This document shows positions 40,972 to 49,806 of a stretch of DNA of 64,000 bases, in pieces. Numbering within the stretch: position 1 is the stretch's first letter; every line of letters begins with the position of its first letter. The DNA is taken from NCBI RefSeq assembly GCF_016858125.1, contig NZ_CP064781.1, forward strand, positions 2,985,501 through 3,049,500, read 5' to 3'. Source of the stretch: Azospira restricta. Lineage in GTDB: Bacteria; Pseudomonadota; Gammaproteobacteria; Burkholderiales; Rhodocyclaceae. A program made the position numbers and the translations under genes. Under the pieces are notes generated by a model. It had not been told where the DNA came from, ran no database searches, and worked only from the letters and a program-made list of their open reading frames with translations.

Positions 40972-43788
40972 ATGCCCACCCCGCTGCCCGTTCCATCGAC
41001 GAATGACGACGCGACACGCCTGCTCGGCGTCGTCCGCGCGCTGGCGCGCGAGCTGCGCCCCGAGCTCGACGCCGGGCGCTACGGCCTAGACCATTCGCTC
41101 GAACGCGATTTCGGCCTCGACAGCCTCGCCCGCGTCGAACTGCAGACGCGGCTGCAGCGCGAATTCGCGCCGGTGCCGGCAGCCGCCCTCGACGCCGAGG
41201 CGCTGGCGGCGGCGGACACCCCGCGCCAGCTGCTCGACCTGATCGCCGCGCCGGCAGCGCCGGTGCCGGCGGCGGCTGTAGTGCTGCCGCCCGCGGCACC
41301 GCCGCAGACGCGGGAGCGGCCAGACGCCGCGACGCTGACCGGCCTGCTCGACTGGCACGCCGACCGGCATCCGGAGGCGACCTATATCCGCCTCTTCGCC
41401 GAGACGGCCTCGCCGCCGCAGGACATCGCCTACGGCCGCCTGCGCGACGAGGCCCGCGCGCTCGCCGGCGGCCTGCTCGCGCACGGACTCGCCGCCGGCG
41501 ACCGCGTCGCGATCATGCTGCCGACCTGCCGCGGCTTCTTCGCCGCCTTCTTCGGCATCCTCTACGCCGGCGGCGTGCCGGTGCCGCTCTACCCGCCGGC
41601 ACGGCCGTCGCAGCTCGAGGAGCACATGCGCCGCATCGCCGGCATCGTCGCCGACGCCGGCGCGACGGCGCTGATCGCCGATCCGCGCGCGCGGCTGCTC
41701 GGCCGCCTGCTGCGCACCGAATGCGCCGCGCTGCGCGTCGTCGCCACCGTCGACGAGCTGCTGCCGGCGTCGCCGCCGCCGGCGCTGCCGGGCGCGGCGT
41801 CCGGCGACATCGCCTTCCTGCAATACACCTCGGGCAGCACCGGCCAGCCGAAGGGCGTCGTGCTGACCCACGCCAACCTGCTCGCCAACCTGCGTGCGAT
41901 GGAGGCGGCGAGCGGCGTCACCGCCGACGACGTGTTCGTCTCCTGGCTGCCGCTGTACCACGACATGGGACTGATCGGCGCCTGCCTCGGCGCCCTCGCC
42001 GTCGGCTTCCGCCTCGTGCTGCTGTCGCCGCTGACCTTCCTCGCCGACCCCGAGCGCTGGCTGCGGACGATCGCCGCCGAAGGCGGCACGGTGTCGGCGG
42101 CGCCCAACTTCGCCTATGAGATCTGCGCGACGAAGCTCGACGCGGCGGCGCTCGCCGGCCTCGACCTCAGCCACTGGCGGCTCGCCTTCAACGGCGCCGA
42201 ACCGGTCGCCGCCGGCACGCTGGAACGCTTCTGCGAACGCTTCGCCGGCTGCGGCTTTGCCCGCACGGCGATGACCCCGGTCTATGGGCTGGCGGAAAAC
42301 TCGGTCGGCCTCTGCTTCCCGCCGCCCGGCCGCGGGCCGCGGATCGACACCGTCGCCCGCGCGCCGCTCGCCGCCGGCGAGGCGCGCCCGGCCGCCGCCG
42401 GCGATCCCCATCCGCAGCGCATCGTCGGCTGCGGCCGCGTGCTGCCGGGGCACGAGCTGCGCATCGCCGACGCGCGCGGGCGCCCGCTGCCCGAGCGCCG
42501 CGTCGGCCGCGTGCAGTTCCGCGGCCCGTCGGCGACCCGCGGCTATTTCGGCCACGCCGACCCGGGGCTGTTCGACGGCGACTGGCTGAACACCGGCGAC
42601 CTCGGCTACCTCGCCGACGGCGAGCTCTACCTGACCGGCCGCAGCAAGGACATCATCATCCGCGGCGGCCGCAACCTCTACCCGCAGGAGCTGGAAGAGG
42701 CGATCGGCACGCTGCCGGGCGTGCGCCGCGGCGGCGTCGCCGTGTTCGCCGCCGACGATCCGCGCAGCGGCAGCGAACGCCTGGTGGTGGTGGTCGAGAC
42801 GGCGCTCGCCGACGCCGGCGCGCGCGAGCGGCTGGCCCGCGCGGTCGCCGACCTCGCCATCGACGTGCTCGGCCAGCCGGCCGACGACGTCGTGCTGGCG
42901 CCGCCGCGCACGGTGCTGAAGACCTCGAGCGGCAAGATCCGGCGCAGCGCCTGCCGCGAACGCTACGAGCGCGGCGAGCTGGTGCGCGGTGCGCCGGCGC
43001 CGTGGCTGCAGCTCGTCCACCTCGGGCTGGGCGGCGCGCTGCGCGCCGCCGCCGCCGGCGCCTGGGCGGCCTGGGCGTGGACGGTGTTCGTCGCCGTCGT
43101 GCCGCCCGCCTGGCTGCTGGTGACGCTGGCGCCGACGCTGGCGCTGCGCCGCCGCTGCGCCCGCCGCTGCGCGCGGCTGGCGCTCGCCGCCTGCGGCCTG
43201 CGCCTGCGGGTCGAGGGGCTGCCGGAACTGACGCGGGCGCCGCGCTGCGTCATCGTCGCCAACCACGCCAGCTACCTCGACGGGCTGGTTCTCACCGCCG
43301 CGCTGCCGCCGCGCTTCGCCTACATCGCCAAGCGCGAACTGGCGGCGCAGCCGCTGGCGGCGATCCCGCTCCGCCGGCTGGGCTGCGCCTTCGTCGAACG
43401 CTTCGACAACGTGCGCGGCATCGAGGACACGCGCGAACTCGCCGCCCGCGCCGCCGCCGGCGATTCGCTGCTGTTCTTCCCGGAGGGCACCTTCCGCGCC
43501 GCGCCCGGCCTGCTCCCGTTCCGCCTCGGCGCCTTCGCCGTCGCCGCCGGCAGCGGCCTGCCGGTGGTGCCGCTGTGCCTGCGCGGCACGCGCCGACTGC
43601 TGCCCGAGGGGCGCTGGCGGCCGCGCCGCAGCCGCCTCGAGGTGCTGATCGGGCCGCCGCTAGGCGCCGACAGCGCGGCCTGGAGCGACGCGCTGCGCCT
43701 GCGCGACGCAACGCGCGACTGGATCGGCCGCCGTGTCGAGGATGGCGACGGCGCTACAGAAACCCCTGCCCGCGCAGCGCCTGGATGA
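40972..43788 (+). CDS. three-domain lipid enzyme: acyl carrier protein + fatty acyl-AMP ligase (FAAL) + PlsC-type acyltransferase
   Basis: A 938-residue fusion. Residues about 10-85 are an acyl carrier domain with the phosphopantetheine Ser51 in FGLDSLARVEL. About 120-680 form an AMP-forming ligase with YTSGSTGQPKGVVLTHANL, the FAAL-like SWLPLYHDMGLIGACLGAL, the YFGHADPGLFDGDWLNTGDLGY region and the catalytic Lys segment TSSGKIRRS. A hydrophobic segment follows (about 695-735). Residues about 750-925 are a PlsC lysophospholipid acyltransferase-like domain with NHASYLD (HX4D, His765) and FFPEGTF. It could activate a fatty acid, load it on its own carrier and transfer it to a lipid-like acceptor at the membrane. 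The 3' end overlaps a convergent lipoprotein gene by 35 bases. Confidence 0.85.
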   Translation: MPTPLPVPSTNDDATRLLGVVRALARELRPELDAGRYGLDHSLERDFGLDSLARVELQTRLQREFAPVPAAALDAEALAAADTPRQLLDLIAAPAAPVPAAAVVLPPAAPPQTRERPDAATLTGLLDWHADRHPEATYIRLFAETASPPQDIAYGRLRDEARALAGGLLAHGLAAGDRVAIMLPTCRGFFAAFFGILYAGGVPVPLYPPARPSQLEEHMRRIAGIVADAGATALIADPRARLLGRLLRTECAALRVVATVDELLPASPPPALPGAASGDIAFLQYTSGSTGQPKGVVLTHANLLANLRAMEAASGVTADDVFVSWLPLYHDMGLIGACLGALAVGFRLVLLSPLTFLADPERWLRTIAAEGGTVSAAPNFAYEICATKLDAAALAGLDLSHWRLAFNGAEPVAAGTLERFCERFAGCGFARTAMTPVYGLAENSVGLCFPPPGRGPRIDTVARAPLAAGEARPAAAGDPHPQRIVGCGRVLPGHELRIADARGRPLPERRVGRVQFRGPSATRGYFGHADPGLFDGDWLNTGDLGYLADGELYLTGRSKDIIIRGGRNLYPQELEEAIGTLPGVRRGGVAVFAADDPRSGSERLVVVVETALADAGARERLARAVADLAIDVLGQPADDVVLAPPRTVLKTSSGKIRRSACRERYERGELVRGAPAPWLQLVHLGLGGALRAAAAGAWAAWAWTVFVAVVPPAWLLVTLAPTLALRRRCARRCARLALAACGLRLRVEGLPELTRAPRCVIVANHASYLDGLVLTAALPPRFAYIAKRELAAQPLAAIPLRRLGCAFVERFDNVRGIEDTRELAARAAAGDSLLFFPEGTFRAAPGLLPFRLGAFAVAAGSGLPVVPLCLRGTRRLLPEGRWRPRRSRLEVLIGPPLGADSAAWSDALRLRDATRDWIGRRVEDGDGATETPARAAPG

Positions 43789-44359
43789 CCACCCGCGCCA
43801 GCTCGACGGCCCCCCTGGCCGCGTCCTCGGGCGCGAACGACTCGGTCGTCGCCGACCACAGCAGGCTCTCGCCGGGCACCTGCCAGAGGTTGCTCTCCAG
43901 CGTCACCACCTCGTAGTTGTAGGTGCTCGGCGGCATCACCATCACCGACGAGTAGTAGCCGTAGAAACCACGGCGGAAGCCGACCGCCGGCATCAGCATC
44001 GGCTGCGCCGGATAAACGCCGACACGCCGCTCGACGCCGACCAGGCGCGTCGTCAGCACGCAGTCGGCGCCGGACCTGGCGACCGCGTCGCGCACGCGCG
44101 GCAGGTCGGCCTCGGTCAGCCCGGGCACCAGCGTGTAGCTGGCGACGGCGGCGACGCCGGCGGCCTGCAGCTGCTGCACGAAGCGGTCCTCGAACACGCG
44201 CCGGCCGGCGCCGTCGTCGCCGAAGCCCATCACCAGCACGCGCTGGAAACGCGGCCCGTGCCACGCGGCATCGCGCCACGAATTGGTGATCCGCGTCGGC
44301 GACGCGCAGCCGGCGAGCAGCACCGCCGCCAGCGCGACCAGAAACAGGCGCAGCTTCAT
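43754..44359 (-). CDS. uncharacterised lipoprotein
   Basis: A 201-residue lipoprotein with a signal ending in the lipobox LAGC (MKLRLFLVALAAVLLAGCAS), so it is anchored in the inner or outer membrane. The mature part starts with an ITNSWRDAAWHGPRFQRVLVMGFG segment and ends in GAVELARVVIQALRGQG; the order resembles DUF4136-like lipoproteins, but I cannot assign a family with confidence. No partner gene is obvious. It converges with the ACP-FAAL-acyltransferase gene, sharing 35 bases at the 3' ends. A role in outer-membrane lipid handling is possible only by proximity. Confidence 0.75.
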   Translation of the reverse strand: MKLRLFLVALAAVLLAGCASPTRITNSWRDAAWHGPRFQRVLVMGFGDDGAGRRVFEDRFVQQLQAAGVAAVASYTLVPGLTEADLPRVRDAVARSGADCVLTTRLVGVERRVGVYPAQPMLMPAVGFRRGFYGYYSSVMVMPPSTYNYEVVTLESNLWQVPGESLLWSATTESFAPEDAARGAVELARVVIQALRGQGFL

Positions 44360-44472
44360 CGATCCGACCTCCTTCTCGTCTGAGTTTAGGGGCTCGGCCG
44401 CTCTGTTACAATTTGCCCATCCTGAGGCCGTGTCGGACGACGCGGCCTCGTCGCTTTTGCCGTGGAGGTTCC

Positions 44473-45657
44473 GTGAAACGACGCGACTTCATCGCCGCCG
44501 CCGCGGCGCTGCCGCTGCTCGCCGGCGGCGAGGCGCTGGCGGCGCCGGCCGGCCGCCGGAAGGCGGCCGCCAAACCAGCCGCCGCGAAGAAAAAGCCGTC
44601 CGCGGCGAAGCCGGCGGTCGCCCCGGCCGCCGCCAACGAGAACCGCGTCGCCGCCGCGGCGCTGCCGGACGAGCCGGCGCCGCGCTGGCGCAGCTACGAG
44701 CTGACGACCCGCATCGAGGTCCGCCGCGGCAGCGGCCCGACCCGCCTCTGGCTGCCGCTGGCGCTGTTCAAGGACACCCCGTGGCAGCGCGCCCTCGGCC
44801 ACGGCTGGCAGGGCAACTTCGCGCGCGCCGGCATCTACCGCGACCCGGCCGCCGAGATGGAGGTGTTCACCGCCGAGTGGGCGGACGGCGTGCCGCCGCA
44901 GCTCGAGCTGGTCAGCCGCGTCGAGACGCAGGACCGTCACTTCGACGTGACGAAGAAGCACTGCGCGCCCGAGCGCGGCGAGATCCTCCGGCGCAACCTG
45001 CAGAGCACCGAGCTGATGCCGATCAACGACAAGACGCGCGAGATCGCCGAGCGCATCGTCGGCCGGGTCAGGGACCCGCTGGCGCAGGGCAAGGTACTCT
45101 ACGACTGGGTCGCCGAGCGCGCGCTGCGCGACCCGGAAACGCCGGCGCTCGCCGCCGGCGGCATCGACACGCCGCCGCAACTCGCCGACGCGCTCGGCCG
45201 CAACGCCGGCCATGCGCTGCTCTTCGTCGCGCTGGCGCGCGCCGTCGGCCTGCCGGCACGGCCGGTGTTCGGGCTGCGCTGCGACTACTCGAAGCTGCTG
45301 CCCAGCCTCGGCGCGCTCGGCGAACTGAACCGCGCCTTCCACTGCCGCGCCGAGTTCTACGCGCCGGGCTACGACTGGATTCCGGTGAACCCGGCCGACC
45401 TGCGCCAGGCGGTGATCGCCGAGAAGCTCGCCGCCGACGACGGCAAGCTGGCGGTGCTGAAGAAGCTCGGCTTCGGCTTCTGGGAAATGAACTGGATCGG
45501 GCTGAACACCGCGCTCGAGGTGACGCCGCGCGACAGCCGCGCGCGCCCGCTGCCCTTCCTGGCGACGCCCTACGTCGAGACCGCCGACGGCGTGCTCGAC
45601 ACTGCCGACGGCGAGCGCTTCCTGGTCAGCATCAAGGCCAGCCGCAGCGAAGCCTGA
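44473..45657 (+). CDS. Tat-exported transglutaminase-fold protein, predicted catalytically inactive
   Basis: A 394-residue protein. The GTG at 44473 is preceded by GGAGG and gives a twin-arginine signal, MKRRDFIAAAAALPLLAGG, followed by an Ala/Lys-rich linker (about 28-60). The C-terminal half is a transglutaminase core-like domain: LFVALARAVGLPAR after the nucleophile position, then HCRAEFYAPGYDWIPVNPADL. The catalytic Cys position (6 residues before LFVAL) is Asn244 and the Asp position (16 after His290) is Asn306, so two of three triad residues are replaced. It is likely a binding or scaffolding version of the fold. A TACAAT at 44407-44412 could be a -10 element. Confidence 0.8.
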   Translation: MKRRDFIAAAAALPLLAGGEALAAPAGRRKAAAKPAAAKKKPSAAKPAVAPAAANENRVAAAALPDEPAPRWRSYELTTRIEVRRGSGPTRLWLPLALFKDTPWQRALGHGWQGNFARAGIYRDPAAEMEVFTAEWADGVPPQLELVSRVETQDRHFDVTKKHCAPERGEILRRNLQSTELMPINDKTREIAERIVGRVRDPLAQGKVLYDWVAERALRDPETPALAAGGIDTPPQLADALGRNAGHALLFVALARAVGLPARPVFGLRCDYSKLLPSLGALGELNRAFHCRAEFYAPGYDWIPVNPADLRQAVIAEKLAADDGKLAVLKKLGFGFWEMNWIGLNTALEVTPRDSRARPLPFLATPYVETADGVLDTADGERFLVSIKASRSEA

Positions 45658-45698
45658 GCCAATAGCCAAACGCTATAGGGAAGATTCCAACAATCAAC

Positions 45699-45713
45699 TG
45701 GAACGATGCCTGC
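45699..45713 (+). promoter_or_regulatory. weak candidate sigma-54 promoter of the DUF2061 gene
   Basis: TGGAACGATGCCTGC has GG and GC 10 bases apart and the ACG of the -24 box, with mismatches at one position of each box. It is about 47 bases before the ATG at 45760. Confidence 0.3.
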
Positions 45714-45759
45714 GCGGCAGGCACACTGCAGCCATGAAACTCTTCACCGGAGAACGATC

Positions 45760-45984
45760 ATGGCCAAGACCGCCACCTTCGCCGCCACGCACTTCACCGT
45801 CGCCTTCGCGGTCGGCTACACGCTGACCGGCGACGTCGCCGTCAGCAGCGCGCTCGCGCTGGTCGAGCCGGCCTGCAACACCGTCGCCTACTACTTCCAC
45901 GAGAAGGCCTGGCTGCGCTTCGGCCACCGCCCGGACGCGGCCGGCACCGCCAGCGCCAGCCACCACGGCTGGCATCACGTCTGA
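45760..45984 (+). CDS. DUF2061 small membrane protein
   Basis: A 74-residue protein with two hydrophobic helices (about 8-25 and 28-43) and the DUF2061 hallmark EPACNTVAYYFHEKAWLRFGHR. The family's function is unknown; in some genomes it is linked to sulfur assimilation or stress genes. The C-terminal tail is His-rich (ASHHGWHHV), possibly metal-binding. The ATG follows GGAGAACG. No operon partner is apparent. Confidence 0.8.
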   Translation: MAKTATFAATHFTVAFAVGYTLTGDVAVSSALALVEPACNTVAYYFHEKAWLRFGHRPDAAGTASASHHGWHHV

Positions 45985-46020
45985 GCGAAGAAGCCCCTTC
46001 GGGGAACGCCTGAGCGCAGC

Positions 46021-47094
46021 TCAGCGGCCGCGGCCGCCACCGGGGCCGCCACCGCCCCCACCTCCGCCGCCCCCACCTGCCCCGCCACCGCCCGGGGCGG
46101 CCGCGCCGGGCCGGTGCTCGCCGCCGCGGCCGCCGCCGTCCCGAAGAACGCCGCGCTCGTCCGCGCCGCCGCGCTTGCCCGGCTCGAAGCGCCGGCCGTC
46201 GCCGGGCGAACGCTCGTCGAACCGGCGGCCGCCGCTTTCGCCGCGCAGGTTGTCCAGGCGCCCCGCTTCCCGCTTCTCACGGCGCTCGCGCTGGCGCTCC
46301 TGCCACTGCTCGCGCGGCCCGGCCCGGTTCGCCTCCTGCGCCCGCAGCCGTTCGCCGTGCTGCTGCGCAGCGCGCTCGCCGAGCTGACGGCGGCGTTCCT
46401 TGAACGATTCGATGCGCTCGTTGCGGCGGACGTCGAGGCGTTCGCGCACCCGTTCGTGCAGGTTCTCGAAGCGGCGGTCGAAGCGGGCCGGCGCGAAGAA
46501 GGTCGGCACCGCGGCCAGCACGCGCGGCCGCGCCTTGCCCGAGAGGGCGACGAAACCGGCCTGGTTCGGGCGGATCTCGGTCCGTCCCTGCGCCGTCGAC
46601 AGCACGGTCGCGCCCTGATTGACCTTGTCGTAGGTGCCGGCCTCGCCCTCGCTGCTGCCCTCGGGGATGACCCGCGTCTCGTGGTCGGTGCCGCGCACGC
46701 CGATGGTCGCCGTCGGCGTGCGCACGGTGTAGCCCTTGGGGTTGTACTTGCCGATCCAGCCGGTCACCGAGCGCAGCGCGCCCTGCACCAGCGCGATCAC
46801 GCTGCTGTCGCCGCTGCCGCCTTCCGCCCTGTATTTGGCGATGCGCATGCGGGTGTTCGGGCGGATCGCGATCTGCCCTTCGTCCTCCATCGCCAGATGC
46901 ACTTCGCCGTCGGCACCGGTGACGACGCTGTCGCCCTCGCGCACGAGCTCGCCGACCGCCGCCGGCCGCATCGCCTTCGCCGCGTCGTAGATGCGCGCGT
47001 CGCCGTCGCTCGCCTCGATGCGGCCGGCGACGTTGGGCTCCGCCCAGGCGGCGAACGACGCCGCGAGCAGCCACAGGAAAACGGGAATCTTCAT
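46021..47094 (-). CDS. FecR-domain exported protein with Arg-rich helix and poly-Gly tail
   Basis: A 357-residue secreted protein. A signal peptide (MKIPVFLWLLAASFAAWA) is followed by a FecR-like domain (about 20-190): VREGDSVVTGADGEVHLAMEDEGQIAIRPNTRMRI and VRTPTATIGVRGTDHETRV, the motif common to secreted FecR-domain proteins without a sigma/anti-sigma role. Residues about 205-290 form a highly charged Arg/Glu/Gln helix, and the last 60 residues are Gly/Arg-rich, ending in a near-continuous run of glycine. No sigma factor or TonB receptor gene is adjacent. It could be a surface or envelope adaptor; function is unknown. Confidence 0.78.
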   Translation of the reverse strand: MKIPVFLWLLAASFAAWAEPNVAGRIEASDGDARIYDAAKAMRPAAVGELVREGDSVVTGADGEVHLAMEDEGQIAIRPNTRMRIAKYRAEGGSGDSSVIALVQGALRSVTGWIGKYNPKGYTVRTPTATIGVRGTDHETRVIPEGSSEGEAGTYDKVNQGATVLSTAQGRTEIRPNQAGFVALSGKARPRVLAAVPTFFAPARFDRRFENLHERVRERLDVRRNERIESFKERRRQLGERAAQQHGERLRAQEANRAGPREQWQERQRERREKREAGRLDNLRGESGGRRFDERSPGDGRRFEPGKRGGADERGVLRDGGGRGGEHRPGAAAPGGGGAGGGGGGGGGGGPGGGRGR

Positions 47095-47149
47095 GCCGCG
47101 CGCTCCGGACGGGGAATTGCCCGGAGTCTAGCGCAGCGGCGGGCAGCGG

Positions 47150-48547
47150 TCAGTAGCTGCCGGGGGCGGCGAAGTTCTCGAAGCGGGTGTATTCGCCGAG
47201 GAAGGCGAGGCGGCAGGTGCCGAGCGGGCCGTTACGCTGCTTGCCGATGATGATCTCGGCGGTGCCCTTGTCTTCCGAGTCCGGGTTGTAGACCTGGTCG
47301 CGGTAGATGAACAGGATCACGTCCGCGTCCTGCTCGATGGCGCCCGATTCGCGCAGGTCGGACATCACCGGCCGCTTGTTCGGCCGCTGCTCGAGCGAGC
47401 GGTTCAGCTGCGACAGCGCGATCACCGGGCATTCCAGTTCCTTGGCGATGCCCTTCAGCGAACGCGAGATTTCCGAGATCTCGGTCGCCCGGTTCTCGCC
47501 CTGGCTGCTGCCGGACATCAGCTGCAGGTAGTCGATGACGATCAGCCCGAGCTTGCCGCACTGGCGGTGCAGGCGACGGGCACGGGCGCGCAGGTCGATC
47601 GGGTTCAAGGCCGGCGTCTCGTCGATGTAGATCGCCTTCTCGTGGATCTTGCCGAGCGCGTAGGAGAGGCGCGACCACTCGTCGTCGTTGAGCTTGCCGG
47701 TACGCACGCGCTGCTGGTCGAGCCGGCCGACCGAGGCCAGCATGCGCATCGCCAGCTGGGCGCCGCCCATTTCCATCGAGAACACCGCGACCGGCGCGCC
47801 GTACTCGATCGCCACGTGCTCGGCGATGTTCAGCGAGAACGAGGTCTTGCCCATCGACGGGCGGCCGGCGACGATGACCAGGTCGCCCGGCTGCAGGCCC
47901 GAGGTCATCTTGTCGAGGTCGTGGTAGCCGGTCGGGATGCCGGTGATGTCGGAGGCGTTGTCGCGGTCGTGCAGTTCCTGGATGCGCTCGACGACCTGCG
48001 TCAGCAGCGGGTTGATGTGCTGGAAGCCGGTCTGGTGGCGCATCCCCGACTCGGCGATGGCGAAGACCTTGGCCTCGGCCTCGTCGAGCAGCGTCTTCGG
48101 CTCGCGGCCGAGCGGGTTCAGCGCGGACGATGCGATCTCGTCGCCGGCGGTGACCAGTTGCCTGAGGATCGCGCGCTCGCGGACGATCTCGCCGTAGCGG
48201 CGGATGTTCGCCGCCGAGGGGGTGTTTTGTGCCAGTTCGCCGAGGTAGGCCAGCCCGCCGGTGTGCTCGGTCTCGCCGGCGGCATCGAGCGCCTCGGCCA
48301 CGGTCACCACGTCGGCCGGCTTGCCGCGCTCGAGCATGCGCTGCACGGCGCGGAAGATCCGGCGGTGCTCGTCGCGGTAGAAGTCGGTCTCGGAAACGAG
48401 GTCGCTGATCTTGTCGTAGGCCTGGTTGTCGAGCAGCAGGCCGCCCAACACCGACTGCTCGGCCTCGATCGAGTGCGGCGGAATGCGCAGCGCGGCGATG
48501 GCGGGGTCGATCTGGGGCTGTTGCTGCTTTTTCTGGAACTGGGCCAT
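47150..48547 (-). CDS. dnaB: replicative DNA helicase DnaB
   Basis: A 465-residue hexameric 5'-3' helicase driving the replication fork. The N-terminal domain (about 20-120) begins RIPPHSIEAEQSVLGGLLLDN; the RecA-like domain has Walker A AGRPSMGKTSF, GLIVIDYLQLMSG (Walker B) and the DnaB-specific ALSQLNRSLEQRPNKRPVMSDLRESGAIEQDAD. The length fits the family without intein. In many relatives dnaB directly follows rplI; here a cyclase and an EamA transporter lie between. Confidence 0.96.
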   Translation of the reverse strand: MAQFQKKQQQPQIDPAIAALRIPPHSIEAEQSVLGGLLLDNQAYDKISDLVSETDFYRDEHRRIFRAVQRMLERGKPADVVTVAEALDAAGETEHTGGLAYLGELAQNTPSAANIRRYGEIVRERAILRQLVTAGDEIASSALNPLGREPKTLLDEAEAKVFAIAESGMRHQTGFQHINPLLTQVVERIQELHDRDNASDITGIPTGYHDLDKMTSGLQPGDLVIVAGRPSMGKTSFSLNIAEHVAIEYGAPVAVFSMEMGGAQLAMRMLASVGRLDQQRVRTGKLNDDEWSRLSYALGKIHEKAIYIDETPALNPIDLRARARRLHRQCGKLGLIVIDYLQLMSGSSQGENRATEISEISRSLKGIAKELECPVIALSQLNRSLEQRPNKRPVMSDLRESGAIEQDADVILFIYRDQVYNPDSEDKGTAEIIIGKQRNGPLGTCRLAFLGEYTRFENFAAPGSY

Positions 48548-48676
48548 GGCGGGGGTCGCTTCGAAGGAGGAGCGAGTTTACCCGAAAGCGACTCCGGCGA
48601 GCGGGACGCCCGATCCATGCGGCCCACCGCCTGGCGATCGCGTAGAATGCGCAGCTTTTCCGCGTCTTCCGCTGCC

Positions 48677-49597
48677 ATGAGCCACGCCCGCGCCGTCTCG
48701 CTGATGATCCTGGTCACGCTGCTGTGGAGCATCGCCGGCGTCGTCACCCGCCACCTCGATGCCGCGCGCAGCTTCGAGGTGACCTTCTGGCGCAGCCTGT
48801 TCAACGCGCTGACGCTCGCCGTCGCACTCACGGCGCTGCGCGGCCCGGCGCTGTGGCGCGGGCTGTTGCAGTGGCCGCGCGCGCTGTGGCTGTCCGGCGC
48901 CTGCTGGGCGGTGATGTTCACCGCCTTCATGGTCGCGCTGACGCTGACCACGGTCGCCAACGTGCTGGTGACGATGGCCGTCGGGCCGCTGGTCACCGCC
49001 CTCTTCTTCCGCCTGTTCCTGCGCCGCCGGCTGCCGGCGCGGACGTGGACGGCGATCGCCCTGGCCGGGCTCGGCATCGCCTGGATGTTCGGCCGCGAGG
49101 CGCAGGCCGGCGTCTCGCTCGCCGGTTCGCTGGTGGCGCTGGCGGTACCGCTCGCCGCCGCGGTGAACTGGACGATCCTGCAGCGCAACGGCGAGCGTGC
49201 CGCCGGCGCCGACATGCTGCCGGCGGTGTGGATCGGCGCCATGCTGTCGGCGCTCGCCGCACTGCCGCTGGCCTGGCCGCTGCAGGCCTCGGCGCACGAC
49301 CTCGGCCTCTTGGCGCTGCTCGGCAGCGTGCAGCTGGCGATCCCCTGCCTGCTCGTCGTGCGCCTCGCGCGCGAGCTGCCGGCGCCGGAGATCGCGCTGC
49401 TGGCCCTGCTCGAAGTCGTCTTCGGCGTCGCCTGGGCCTGGCTCGGCGCCGGCGAGCAACCGTCGACGAGCACGCTGGCCGGCGGCGCGCTGGTGCTGGC
49501 GGCGCTGGTCGGCAACGAGGCGCTGGCGCTGCATCGCGGCCGCTTGCGGCAACCGGCCGGCGAGCGCGAGGACCGGACCCCAGCCACCCGACGGTGA
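48677..49597 (+). CDS. EamA/DMT-family transporter
   Basis: A 306-residue inner-membrane protein with about ten transmembrane helices arranged as two EamA repeats (start LMILVTLLWSIAGVVTRHLD; second repeat LVALAVPLAAAVNWTILQRN). The substrate class (amino acids, nucleotides, other metabolites) cannot be deduced. It is divergent from dnaB with a spacer of 129 bases. The C-terminal tail after about residue 285 is hydrophilic and of low complexity. Confidence 0.85.
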   Translation: MSHARAVSLMILVTLLWSIAGVVTRHLDAARSFEVTFWRSLFNALTLAVALTALRGPALWRGLLQWPRALWLSGACWAVMFTAFMVALTLTTVANVLVTMAVGPLVTALFFRLFLRRRLPARTWTAIALAGLGIAWMFGREAQAGVSLAGSLVALAVPLAAAVNWTILQRNGERAAGADMLPAVWIGAMLSALAALPLAWPLQASAHDLGLLALLGSVQLAIPCLLVVRLARELPAPEIALLALLEVVFGVAWAWLGAGEQPSTSTLAGGALVLAALVGNEALALHRGRLRQPAGEREDRTPATRR

Positions 49598-49714
49598 CGC
49601 CAGGGGCCTGCGGCGCCCCCACGGGGACTTCCGCCGGCGCGCGGCGCGGGAGTGCCGGTCGCCGGGGCCGCCGGGCGCACGGCGGGCGCCCCCGCCCGTA
49701 GCGCCCGACCGGCA

Positions 49715-49742
49715 TTGACATCGCAGGCACCGCCGTCATACT
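49715..49742 (+). promoter_or_regulatory. candidate sigma-70 promoter of the pseudo-receiver cyclase gene
   Basis: TTGACA (49715-49720) and CATACT (49737-49742) are separated by 16 bases, 65 bases upstream of the ATG at 49807. Confidence 0.5.
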
Positions 49743-49806
49743 GAATAAGTAATGCCTTATAAACAATCATGCCCAGTCGTTCGGCCCTGACCGGGGAGCA
49801 TGACGG

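Noticed and set aside
46021-46090. GC-rich repeat at the 3' end of the FecR-domain gene as an independent repeat element
   Set aside because: It is simply the coding sequence for the glycine-rich tail (Gly codons).
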